From: Cylindrospermopsis curvispora GIHE-G1
GTDB lineage: Bacteria > Cyanobacteriota > Cyanobacteriia > Cyanobacteriales > Nostocaceae
Assembly (NCBI RefSeq): GCF_014489415.1
Contig: NZ_CP060822.1
Span: 1,312,311-1,376,310, forward strand
Reading direction: 5' to 3'
Length of the DNA stretch: 64,000 nucleotides
The stretch's first letter is position 1. Every line of letters begins with the position of its first letter. Below are positions 56,233 to 64,000 of the stretch, piece by piece. Under the pieces are notes generated by a model that had not been told where the DNA came from, did not search any database, and saw only the letters and a program-made list of their open reading frames with translations. The position numbers and the translations under genes are program-made.

Positions 56233-57291
56233 TTAGGACTTGGCAACTTTCTCTGCTAAATCCTTGCCTAAAAATGACTCCACTTTGGCTACATCCTCTT
56301 TACTACCTATAATTAGCGGTGTTCGTTGGTGTAATTTGGTTGGCACTAAGTCTAAAATGTCTATTTTTCCATTACTAGCACGACCTCCCGCTTGTTCTAT
56401 GAGAAATGCTAAGGGTGCATTTTCATATAATAATCTTAACTTACCTTCTGGTTTTTGTAATGTCCCAGGATACAGAAATACACCACCTTGTACTAGTATC
56501 CGATGAATATCACTAACCATAGCCCCACTATAACGTGCTGTGTAGCCTTCCGTGCGGTGAACGTAGCGAATATATTCCCTAAATGGTTCTTCCCACTGCC
56601 AAAAGTTTCCTTCGTTTACACTATATACCGGACCATGTTGGGGAATTTTTACTTTTTCTTCTGTGAGAATAAACTCTCCTAAACTGGGATCTAAAGTGAA
56701 AAAATGTACCCCTTTGCCTATGCTATATACCAACATAGTACTGGGTCCGTATAGTATATATCCAGCTGCTAGTTGTTTTCTACCATGGTTTAAGAGGTCT
56801 TTTGCTTCACCGTCTAAATCTGTTCCTTCTTGTTGTCGAATGGAAAAAATTGAACCTAAGCTCAAGTTGATGTCGGTGTTAGATGAACCATCAATGGGAT
56901 CATACAATAGGGTATAACGTCCAATTGGACAGTTTTCTGGAATATAATAGGGTTTTTCCATTTCCTCGGAAGCAAGACGGCAAACTAGTCCACTTTGCTT
57001 GAAGACGGATATGAATACTTCGTTGGCATAAATATCCATCTTTTTGACGGTTTCACCCTGGATATTGGTTTCTCCCGTAAAACCCAAAACATCTTCCATT
57101 AGACCTGCACGGGTGAATCTACGGGCGATTAGTTTACCCGCTAAAGCAATGCGATTCATTAGGGCACTTAAGTCTTGGGCCTGGGAGTCAAAGCTTTCCA
57201 TCTGTTGCAAAACATGACGAGACAGGGTTGTACAATCTCTGTCCAAGGTTTTATCTGTGGATGGTTCTGGGTTTGCTTTCATTTGTGTCAT
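56233..57291 (-). CDS. fbp: Fructose-1,6-bisphosphatase class I
   Basis: A 352-residue class I FBPase of gluconeogenesis and the Calvin cycle. The metal-binding motif is [20 protein letters not shown], with the substrate site [18 protein letters not shown] and the C-terminal [13 protein letters not shown]. The N-terminus is longer than the minimal enzyme but typical for cyanobacteria. It leads the zwf-opcA set on the minus strand. Confidence 0.96.
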   Translation of the reverse strand: MTQMKANPEPSTDKTLDRDCTTLSRHVLQQMESFDSQAQDLSALMNRIALAGKLIARRFTRAGLMEDVLGFTGETNIQGETVKKMDIYANEVFISVFKQSGLVCRLASEEMEKPYYIPENCPIGRYTLLYDPIDGSSNTDINLSLGSIFSIRQQEGTDLDGEAKDLLNHGRKQLAAGYILYGPSTMLVYSIGKGVHFFTLDPSLGEFILTEEKVKIPQHGPVYSVNEGNFWQWEEPFREYIRYVHRTEGYTARYSGAMVSDIHRILVQGGVFLYPGTLQKPEGKLRLLYENAPLAFLIEQAGGRASNGKIDILDLVPTKLHQRTPLIIGSKEDVAKVESFLGKDLAEKVAKS

Positions 57292-57568
57292 TTCCTATAG
57301 CCTGCTTGGGAGTATTGTTTGATCGCAATCTTCTTGTTTTGATGATCTCTCTTCCAATTCCATTCTTTTGGTTTTGATGCGCTACCTTTAACTCTCATTA
57401 TAGTTTATGGCTCTGGCCACCTGCAAGGGGACCGTACCTAAAACCTCTGTCCACCACTCACTATTAGTTGGCTTGCAGGTTTCTCTAACCAGTCAATTGT
57501 ATCTTACTTTAAAGTATAAAAAGTATAAAATATGCTTGTTATTTCAGAAGAATTTAATGCTGCTCCCT

Positions 57569-57606
57569 TTGTCCAAAATTGTCTACTTATGGACAATTTT
57601 GGACAA
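57569..57606. repeat. 15-bp perfect inverted repeat upstream of fbp
   Basis: TTGTCCAAAATTGTC and GACAATTTTGGACAA flank an 8-base loop (TACTTATG) in the 393-base gap between chlI and fbp. CTTTTT follows on the plus strand. As no plus-strand gene precedes it, it could be an operator or mRNA structure for the fbp leader, or a remnant. A 76-codon frame over this region (57407-57637) has no support. Confidence 0.65.
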
Positions 57607-57684
57607 CTTTTTAGAGGGGGAATTATCCGCTCTATAGGATCTACCCAAAGCTAGTCAGACCTTTATCTGGGTAGAAATTTCCTT

Positions 57685-58806
57685 TCAGCTTTTAGCCCCA
57701 GTTTTGATCCCAGTGCCATTTTTGCCTGCTACATCCTCCGGTAGTTCCACGCCAAAAACACGAGCAAAAGCCTTTTCTACTTTATAACCAGAATCAATAG
57801 ACTCTAAAGGATCTTTACGTAGACGATGACGTAAGCACAACGTAATGACTCGACGAATATCTTCAACTGTAACTTCTGTCCGTATTTCAAATGCAGTTAA
57901 AGCCTTAGCTGCACGATTAGTTACAATGTCACCTCTTAATCCATCCACATCTAACTGTGAACAAACCTCGGAAATTTTGACTCGCAGGTCATAATCAATA
58001 TTCACCCTTGGTAACAGTTCCTGTGCACTGACAATTTGCTTCTGTAATGACTCTTGCTGAAATTGATAATTGTCTAAAAACTGAGCCGGATTTTGATCAA
58101 ATTCTGAGCGTTGTTCCACAATTTGCACCCGCAAAGCAGGTTCTTTGACAGTGTGAATTTCTGCGTGCATGCCAAACCGGTCAAGTAGCTGGGGACGCAG
58201 TTCCCCTTCTTCTGGGTTTCCCGAACCAACCAATACAAATCGTGCTGGATGACGAATGGAAATACCTTCCCGTTCCACCGTATTCCAACCACTAGCAGCA
58301 GAATCAAGCAATACATCAACCAAATGGTCATCTAGTAGGTTGACTTCATCCACATACAGAATACCTCTATTAGCTTTAGCTAATAAACCCGGTTCAAAAG
58401 CTTTCACACCTTCGGACAAGGCTTTTTCAATGTCAATGGTGCCACAAACCCGGTCTTCTGTTGCACCCAGTGGTAGATCCACCATTTGCACCTTTTTATG
58501 AGCAATGGCAATTTCTAAGCCTTGGGCTACTTGTTGACGCACTTCATCACTCATTAAATCTGGATCACTAGGATCACTGTTAAAGGGATCATTAGCCACT
58601 ACAGGAATCTCTGGCAATAAATCCGCTAAAGCCCGAATTGTGGTAGATTTACCAGTACCGCGATCGCCCATAATCATTACGCCACCGATTTTAGGGTCAA
58701 TTACATTTAGCAACAGGGCTAGTTTCATTTCTTCCTGACCAACAATGGCTGTGAATGGGAAGACTACGCGGCGTGTACTTGTCTTAGATTGAGCAGTTGA
58801 AGTCAC
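57685..58806 (-). CDS. chlI: Magnesium chelatase ATPase subunit I
   Basis: A 373-residue AAA+ subunit of Mg-chelatase (ChlI-ChlD-ChlH), which inserts Mg into protoporphyrin IX for chlorophyll. Walker A is [12 protein letters not shown], Walker [21 protein letters not shown], with the inserts [17 protein letters not shown] and [20 protein letters not shown]. It has the usual length. It stands alone on the minus strand. Confidence 0.97.
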   Translation of the reverse strand: MTSTAQSKTSTRRVVFPFTAIVGQEEMKLALLLNVIDPKIGGVMIMGDRGTGKSTTIRALADLLPEIPVVANDPFNSDPSDPDLMSDEVRQQVAQGLEIAIAHKKVQMVDLPLGATEDRVCGTIDIEKALSEGVKAFEPGLLAKANRGILYVDEVNLLDDHLVDVLLDSAASGWNTVEREGISIRHPARFVLVGSGNPEEGELRPQLLDRFGMHAEIHTVKEPALRVQIVEQRSEFDQNPAQFLDNYQFQQESLQKQIVSAQELLPRVNIDYDLRVKISEVCSQLDVDGLRGDIVTNRAAKALTAFEIRTEVTVEDIRRVITLCLRHRLRKDPLESIDSGYKVEKAFARVFGVELPEDVAGKNGTGIKTGAKS

Positions 58807-58884
58807 TAAAAATTACCTTAACAATATTTTTTTCGATTACAACTCCCTATTTTGCCATGTTTAGAGGCGATTGAGATCTTTATT

Positions 58885-58920
58885 GACAACTCCCCTGTCT
58901 AAAGACGCAGGGGATTCACA
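58885..58920. repeat. Solitary IS200/IS605-like end
   Basis: GACAACT, then a hairpin CCCCTG...CAGGGG (58892-58913) with GTCTAAAGAC inside, then GATTCACAA. It shares its frame with 4121-4163 and its loop with the tnpB 3' hairpin at 49030-49052. There is no attached ORF. Confidence 0.55.
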
Positions 58921-59036
58921 ACAAACCTAAGAAAGGTGCGATTCCGAGTATTAAATTTTTCTTAATTTATGGATCTGTAGTTTCCTATCTACGGTATTTT
59001 GACTATGTCAATTGACACTATCTGGGAGAACCCGTT

Positions 59037-59420
59037 ATGAGGTACGCTGCTTTCTGGCCAAGATTTTTGGCCTGGCTTATTGATTCCATAATACTATCAA
59101 TTATAGGATCGTTGTTGGGATTTGTTCTGGGCAAAAAAGCTGGTGCTATTGCGATTGTTGTTAGTATAGTAGCGAACTGGCTGTACTTTGCAATCTTCGA
59201 GAGTTCTGACAAGCAAGCAACTTTAGGAAAGCAGGCTTTAGGTATAGTTGTGACCGATATGAACGGCGAGCCAATTTCCTTTGCTAGAGCGACTGGCAGG
59301 TATTTTGCTAAATTTCTCTCAGGACTGGTTCTTCTGATAGGCTATATAATGGCAGCCTTCACGGAGAAAAAACAGGCCCTACATGATATGCTTGCTGGCA
59401 CTTTGGTAATTAAACCATAA
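59037..59420 (+). CDS. RDD family membrane protein
   Basis: A 127-residue protein with the RDD signature: ARFLAWLIDSIILSII-type first helix with RxxAxxxD (FWPRFLAWLIDSI), a second helix (GAIAIVVSIVANWLYFAIFE), GKQALGIVV, and a C-terminal helix (FLSGLVLLIGYIMAAF) followed by HDMLAGTLVI. The family may include ion transporters or membrane stress proteins; its role here is unknown. It is monocistronic. Confidence 0.88.
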   Translation: MRYAAFWPRFLAWLIDSIILSIIGSLLGFVLGKKAGAIAIVVSIVANWLYFAIFESSDKQATLGKQALGIVVTDMNGEPISFARATGRYFAKFLSGLVLLIGYIMAAFTEKKQALHDMLAGTLVIKP

Positions 59421-59537
59421 TACCAGGATTAATGGGTAAAAATTCTAGCTCGCCTCCGCATTCTTATGGGTGCTAATCCCCTACCATAATATTGAGCCTC
59501 CCTGGTTTTGGAAACCGGGGAGGCGCCTTATTCGCTT

Positions 59538-60575
59538 TTACTCGTCTTCAGCAAAAATGAAGCGATATAACTCACTAGAGTCAGGTTCAGGACTCTCCTG
59601 GGCAAAACGGACTGCATCCTCAATTAAACTCTGTATTTTCTTCTCAATCTGTTTTAAATCTGATTCTACCGCTAAATTATGCTCCACTAAATAGGCACCT
59701 AACTTTTTAATGGGATCGCGAGAAAACCAAAATTCTTTTTCTTCTTTACTACGCAACTCATCAGGATCAGCTAGGGAGTGACCACGGAAACGATAGGTAA
59801 GGGCCTCAATTAAAGTTGGTCCCTCCCCTGCACGGGCTCTAGCTACTGCTTCTTGGGCAACTTGACGCACTGCTAAAACATCCATGCCATCTACTTCTAC
59901 TCCTACCATGTTAAACACACTGGCTTTTTTGTAAATTTCTGGATCCGAAGTTGCCCGTTCGTGCGCCATACCAATTGCCCACTTGTTATTTTCTACCACA
60001 AACAGAATTGGCAGTTTCCACAGTGCTGCCATATTTAGGGTCTCGAAAAATTGACCGTTGTTTGCAGCTCCATCACCAAAGAAACAAGCGGTTACTTGAT
60101 CCGCTTTTTGATCTCCTAACACTTCTCGACGGTATTTACTTTGAAAGGCTGCTCCTGATGCTACCGGAATACCTTCCGCCACAAAAGCATAACCACCCAG
60201 TAACCGATGCTCAGCAGAAAACATGTGCATGGAACCACCACGCCCTTTGCTACATCCTGTGGCCTTGCCAAACAATTCTGCCATTACTTCCCTAGCTGGC
60301 ACACCTGCACTCAAAGCATGGACGTGATCACGATAGGTACTGGAAACAAAGTCCTCACCAGGACGCATTGCACCCCTGATTATACCACTGGAAACTGCTT
60401 CCTGTCCATTATATAAATGGACAAACCCAAACATTTTTCCCCGATAGTACATTTCTGCGCATTTATCTTCAAAATAGCGTCCTAGTACCATGTCCTCGTA
60501 TAGTCCCAGCCCATCTTCTTTAGTGATTTGGACTGTAGCGGTGTCAAATTTGGGTAACGTGCGTTCTTGAACCAT
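59538..60575 (-). CDS. pdhA: Pyruvate dehydrogenase E1 component, alpha subunit
   Basis: A 345-residue E1-alpha of the pyruvate dehydrogenase complex. The thiamine-pyrophosphate motif is [20 protein letters not shown] with [14 protein letters not shown] after it. The phosphorylation-loop region [16 protein letters not shown] is also conserved. It would work with PdhB and E2/E3, which are elsewhere. It is divergent from glk. It is the aerobic counterpart of the PFL and PFOR genes in this window. Confidence 0.96.
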   Translation of the reverse strand: MVQERTLPKFDTATVQITKEDGLGLYEDMVLGRYFEDKCAEMYYRGKMFGFVHLYNGQEAVSSGIIRGAMRPGEDFVSSTYRDHVHALSAGVPAREVMAELFGKATGCSKGRGGSMHMFSAEHRLLGGYAFVAEGIPVASGAAFQSKYRREVLGDQKADQVTACFFGDGAANNGQFFETLNMAALWKLPILFVVENNKWAIGMAHERATSDPEIYKKASVFNMVGVEVDGMDVLAVRQVAQEAVARARAGEGPTLIEALTYRFRGHSLADPDELRSKEEKEFWFSRDPIKKLGAYLVEHNLAVESDLKQIEKKIQSLIEDAVRFAQESPEPDSSELYRFIFAEDE

Positions 60576-60704
60576 TATTGTAAATTGTTCCTATCGTAAA
60601 AGATAATCTGCTATAAAACAGATGGTTGGTGAATTTTCCACTGACTCCTATTATATTGGCTGTATTACAGGAAAACTAACTAATAAATCACAAGAACATC
60701 ACTT

Positions 60705-61730
60705 ATGCAATTACTAGCTGGAGATATAGGTGGTACTGGAACTCGACTCAGATTAGTGGAGTTTTCCCCATCCCTGGGTTTACGCACCTTATATGAGGAC
60801 AATTATCGTAGTGGAGATTTTGATGATTTAGTACCAATTGTAATTCGCTTTTTAGAGGCGGGACAAACTGCTACAGGAACCATATTTGCCCCAGAAAGGG
60901 CCTGTTTTGCGATCGCAGGTCCTGTGGTAAACAATAAGGTGAAGTTAACTAATCTCTCCTGGTTTTTGGAGGGGGAAAGACTGGCACAGGAACTGAATAT
61001 ACCCACAGTGTCTCTGATTAATGATTTTGCAGCTGTGGGTTATGGCATTTTAGGTTTACAAAGCCAGGATTTAATTACGCTACAAGATGTCCCACCCCAA
61101 CCCGGTGCACCAATAGGAGTAATTGGAGCGGGGACAGGTTTAGGAGAAGCATTTTTAATTCAACAAGGTGAAAATTATCAGGTTTTTGCCACAGAGGGTG
61201 GTCATGGAGACTTTGCTCCCAGGAATGAATTAGAATTTAGACTATTACAATATATTCTCAATAAGTATGGGATTGCTCGCTCCTCCATAGAAAGGGTGGT
61301 TTCCGGGTTAGGGATAATTTCCATTTACCAGTTCCTCAGAGATACAACCCAAGAAGCGGAAAACCCAGAAATCGCTCAAGTTGTCACAAACTGGGAAAAC
61401 GGTCAGGGAGGATCTGATCCAGGAGCTGCTATTGGCACTGCAGCGCTCAATAACAGCGATCGCCTGTCCATAGAAACAATGAGAATATTTGTCAGTTGTT
61501 ATGGTGCGGAAGCCCACAATTTTGCTTTAAAACTATTACCCTATGGAGGATTATATATTGCTGGTGGTATAGCTCCTAGGAATTTACCTCTGATGCAAAA
61601 TGGCAACTTCCTGAAAAATTTTGTTGAGGGGGGTACTATGACCTCCCTACTCCAAAATATCCCAGTACACATAATTGTCAACGAACAGGTGGGACTAATA
61701 GGTGCTGCTTTGTTTGCATCCAGACTTTGA
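60705..61730 (+). CDS. glk: Glucokinase
   Basis: A 341-residue bacterial-type glucokinase. N-terminal phosphate motif LAGDIGGTGTRLRLVEF, substrate region NDFAAVGYGILGL, adenosine site IGAGTGLGEAFLI and GGHGDFAPRNELEF, and the C-terminal GGLYIAGGIAPRNL. It phosphorylates glucose for entry to glycolysis or the pentose phosphate route. Confidence 0.95.
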   Translation: MQLLAGDIGGTGTRLRLVEFSPSLGLRTLYEDNYRSGDFDDLVPIVIRFLEAGQTATGTIFAPERACFAIAGPVVNNKVKLTNLSWFLEGERLAQELNIPTVSLINDFAAVGYGILGLQSQDLITLQDVPPQPGAPIGVIGAGTGLGEAFLIQQGENYQVFATEGGHGDFAPRNELEFRLLQYILNKYGIARSSIERVVSGLGIISIYQFLRDTTQEAENPEIAQVVTNWENGQGGSDPGAAIGTAALNNSDRLSIETMRIFVSCYGAEAHNFALKLLPYGGLYIAGGIAPRNLPLMQNGNFLKNFVEGGTMTSLLQNIPVHIIVNEQVGLIGAALFASRL

Positions 61731-61811
61731 GGTTATGGTTTTTCGGGATGGAAGCCAAGGAACTACCGCTGAAGTAGATTCCTTCTCAACCAACCCTGTA
61801 TGCAGGTTTTA

Positions 61812-63215
61812 TTAATGTTGGGAACCAGTATGTACCGTCTTAACCCACTTGAGGTGTTTAGGACGCAGTGACACCCTAGCCGTAGTGCTACTCATAACCA
61901 CTAACCAGTGCAACATATAAATGCTGCCACGAATAGTTTGTAAAAGTAGCGTAAAGTAATTAGAGTTTTTCTGATCTTGTCGAGTGCGCTTTAAACCAGA
62001 GAACATGCCAATAAAAGACATAGTTACAGATAAACCGGTAATGGGCGCTAATATAGGGGGACGATGGCGAATCAGAGACATAAGTAAATCCGGTACTGCT
62101 GCTGTGGGTATAATATACATAATCAGCATAAAAATCAGTAAATCAAGGGTTTTACCTGCTCTCATGCGACCCTTGAGGATGAGATCCCAGTAATCTAAAT
62201 AACGCTGGTATCCACCCTCAGCCCAACGACTGCGTTGATGCCAAAGGGCCACTACATTGGTCACACCTTCTTCCAGTACAGGTGGATAGAACATACATTC
62301 TATATCCCAACCAGTTAGATTTAAGCGAATAGTTAAATCCAAATCATCAGTGATAGTTTCCTCATTCCACCCACCACAGCTATTGAGAGCTTCCCGACGC
62401 ACAAACTGACCATTACCCCGCAATTCACCCAAGCCACCAATAGCAGTGCGTTGTTGTTGGAACCAGGTATCAACAGCCATTTCCGCCATTTGTCCCTTAG
62501 TCCAAAAATTTTCCTTAGCATTGGCGATCGCCTTTCTCACTTGTACAGCACCGACCTTTTCTCGTTGAAAAGTAGGTATAACCTGTACCAATAAGTCCGA
62601 ATTAACTTGAGCATCAGCATCAAACACGGCAATAATTTCACCCTTAGTCATGGGTAAAACCTGATTTAACGCCCCAGATTTTCCACCGGTAGCATTAGCA
62701 TCTCGGCGAAAGACATTGAGTTGTTTATAATCTTGCTGTAGTTGTGCTAGTATCTCAGAAGTTTTGTCTGTGCTATGGTCATCAATAATCCAGACCTCAT
62801 ATTCGCCATGGGGATATTCCAGACTACAAAGATTGTGCACCAATCTAGCAATAACTGACTGTTCGTTTTTAGCTGAGACTAAGACCGATACAGAGGGTAA
62901 ATCTCCTTGTATGTGCTTATGGTGGTGGCGGGGTCTGACAAAAATAATTCTGAGAGCATGAACACCCAAGATGGTGGTGAGGCCCAGAATAAAAACAAAA
63001 CCCCAGGAAACTAAATGTAAAGCAATAGTTCCCCCCCAAACCATAGTTAGGACCAAGATGGCCTTAGGTCTGCGTCCTTGAAAGCGGGATGAAGAGCAAA
63101 TATCCTTAATCCCATTTTTGGATTTCCCCTGGGCTGAAAGGTCAGATAGCAGGGAGTCTAGACCATCAGAATTTGCTGTATATGAGTCCTGATCTGTCCA
63201 GGAATTCGCTGGCAT
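61812..63215 (-). CDS. mgdA: Membrane glycosyltransferase family 2, probably monoglucosyldiacylglycerol synthase
   Basis: A 467-residue processive-type GT2. Start chosen at ATG 63215 (MPANSWTDQDSYTANSDGLD); the frame can be extended to 63344. Two N-terminal membrane helices (VLTMVWGGTIALHLVSWGFV), the GT2 core with SVSVLVSAKNE, DDHSTDKT, VFDADAQVN (DxD) and the acceptor QRSRWAEGGYQRYLDY ((Q/R)xxRW), then C-terminal helices. It resembles the Synechocystis sll1377 / Anabaena all3944 enzyme, which makes glucosyldiacylglycerol for galactolipid synthesis. The family call is firm, the substrate is from similarity recalled and not checked. Confidence 0.75.
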   Translation of the reverse strand: MPANSWTDQDSYTANSDGLDSLLSDLSAQGKSKNGIKDICSSSRFQGRRPKAILVLTMVWGGTIALHLVSWGFVFILGLTTILGVHALRIIFVRPRHHHKHIQGDLPSVSVLVSAKNEQSVIARLVHNLCSLEYPHGEYEVWIIDDHSTDKTSEILAQLQQDYKQLNVFRRDANATGGKSGALNQVLPMTKGEIIAVFDADAQVNSDLLVQVIPTFQREKVGAVQVRKAIANAKENFWTKGQMAEMAVDTWFQQQRTAIGGLGELRGNGQFVRREALNSCGGWNEETITDDLDLTIRLNLTGWDIECMFYPPVLEEGVTNVVALWHQRSRWAEGGYQRYLDYWDLILKGRMRAGKTLDLLIFMLIMYIIPTAAVPDLLMSLIRHRPPILAPITGLSVTMSFIGMFSGLKRTRQDQKNSNYFTLLLQTIRGSIYMLHWLVVMSSTTARVSLRPKHLKWVKTVHTGSQH

Positions 63216-63358
63216 AGTTATTTTGCTCGCAACACCGTTATTTATGTTAAGTTTACCAATTACTGGAAGAATTAGGGGAGTGGTTGAAATTTTCAGCAAA
63301 AATGTGTATAGTGTTAGTTTACACTGAAAAAATGTGGCACCCATCCAGAGTTTGCATC

Positions 63359-64000
63359 ATGATCAACAAATTAGTCAACACCAACATTAAGAGTTCCCAC
63401 GTTTTACCAACCCCCAGTCAAGTTAAAGAAAAACTACCTTTAACCAAATCCGCTGAGCACACGATTTTACAGTATAGAGAAGAACTAGAGAATATTTTAG
63501 ATTTTCAAGACAGCAGAAAATTCATTGTAGTTGGCCCCTGTTCTATTCATGATCCACAAGCTGCTATAGAATATGCAGAAAAGTTAAAACTCCTAGCACA
63601 TAAAGTCCATGATAAGTTGCTATTAATCATGCGGGTTTACTTTGAAAAGCCCAGAACTACTGTTGGATGGAAGGGACTAATTAACGACCCAGACATGGAT
63701 GATTCCTTCAAAGTAGAAAAGGGAATTTTAATTGCCCGTAGTTTGCTATTAAAACTAGCAGAATTAGGACTACCCACAGCAACGGAAGCATTAGATCCAA
63801 TTATTCCCCAATATATTAGCGAACTAGTGAGTTGGTCAGCAATTGGAGCAAGAACAACAGAATCACAGACCCACCGAGAAATGGCCAGTGGTCTTTCCAT
63901 GCCAGTAGGTTTTAAAAATGGCACAGACGGCAATATTAATGTGGCCTTGAATGCTCTCAAATCTGCCCAGAGCACTCACCATTTTTTAGGCATTAATCAA
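63359..64000 (+). CDS. 3-deoxy-7-phosphoheptulonate synthase, N-terminal part (partial)
   Basis: Starts at ATG 63359 and runs off the right edge after 214 codons. Type I DAHP synthase (AroF/G/H group): FIVVGPCSIHDPQAAIEYAE, LLIMRVYFEKPRTTVGWKGL, TEALDPIIPQYISELVSWSA and GLSMPVGFKNGTDGNINVAL. It condenses PEP with erythrose-4-phosphate, the first step of the shikimate pathway. The C-terminal metal ligands lie outside the window. Confidence 0.95.
   Translation, partial: MINKLVNTNIKSSHVLPTPSQVKEKLPLTKSAEHTILQYREELENILDFQDSRKFIVVGPCSIHDPQAAIEYAEKLKLLAHKVHDKLLLIMRVYFEKPRTTVGWKGLINDPDMDDSFKVEKGILIARSLLLKLAELGLPTATEALDPIIPQYISELVSWSAIGARTTESQTHREMASGLSMPVGFKNGTDGNINVALNALKSAQSTHHFLGINQ

Noticed and set aside
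57407-57637. 76-codon open frame upstream of fbp
   Set aside because: No ribosome binding site, unusual composition, and it runs through the perfect inverted repeat.

Overview
The window is chromosomal DNA of a filamentous cyanobacterium, most likely order Nostocales. The evidence is a photosystem II D1 gene (psbA), a Mg-chelatase subunit gene (chlI), a zwf-opcA pair, a HetP-type heterocyst protein, many copies of the HIP1 octamer (GCGATCGC), low to moderate GC, and debris of IS200/IS605-type elements. Pyruvate formate-lyase, AdhE and a modest genome style would fit a Raphidiopsis/Cylindrospermopsis-like genus, but that placement is a guess. No rRNA, tRNA or CRISPR array was recognised.

Layout. 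1-6 kb: the end of acnB, a PHP phosphoesterase, a conserved unknown, mltA, an IS630 remnant, a TIR-like nucleotide-binding protein and a NADAR protein. 6.1-10.2 kb: a tight DUF4129 / DUF4350 / MoxR / DUF58 operon. 10.2-17.3 kb is the accessory heart of the window: a GATC-type Dam methylase with an unknown 162-residue partner, then psbA flanked by three copies of an ATPase-plus-PD-(D/E)XK gene (one wrecked copy before psbA, two intact tandem copies after it). 17.4-21.4 kb: hopanoid genes hpnA-hpnH, mnmE and a pentapeptide-repeat protein. 21.8-30.9 kb: a fermentation cluster (pflA, adhE, pflB, a hydrogenase-maturation protease, and an ADP-forming acetate-CoA ligase fused to a GNAT domain). 31-36.4 kb: an orphan CARF-HEPN RNase, a structured-RNA candidate, a DUF442 phosphatase, a fibrillin and a GH65-PgmB fusion that has lost its GH65 catalytic core. 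36.8-49 kb: a HetP-like protein, nifJ, a DHOD-like protein, pfkA, a large CBS/PAS hybrid histidine kinase and ppsA. 49-50.8 kb: an IS200/IS605 element with an atypical tnpB and a dead tnpA. 50.9-64 kb: a CheR-PAS protein, opcA-zwf-fbp (without tal), chlI, RDD, pdhA, glk, a membrane glycosyltransferase (probably mgdA) and the start of a DAHP synthase gene.

How it fits together. Much of the window concerns pyruvate and sugar phosphate flow: glk, pfkA, fbp, zwf/opcA and ppsA around glycolysis and the oxidative pentose phosphate route; PdhA, PFOR and PFL as three alternative pyruvate-to-acetyl-CoA enzymes; and AdhE and the ADP-forming ligase as sinks to ethanol and acetate. Interspersed are small defence-like modules (TIR-like + NADAR, Dam + partner, CARF-HEPN, ATPase-nuclease genes) with no classical cas or restriction genes nearby. 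These and the RNA-guided-nuclease debris are the best places to look for something undescribed.
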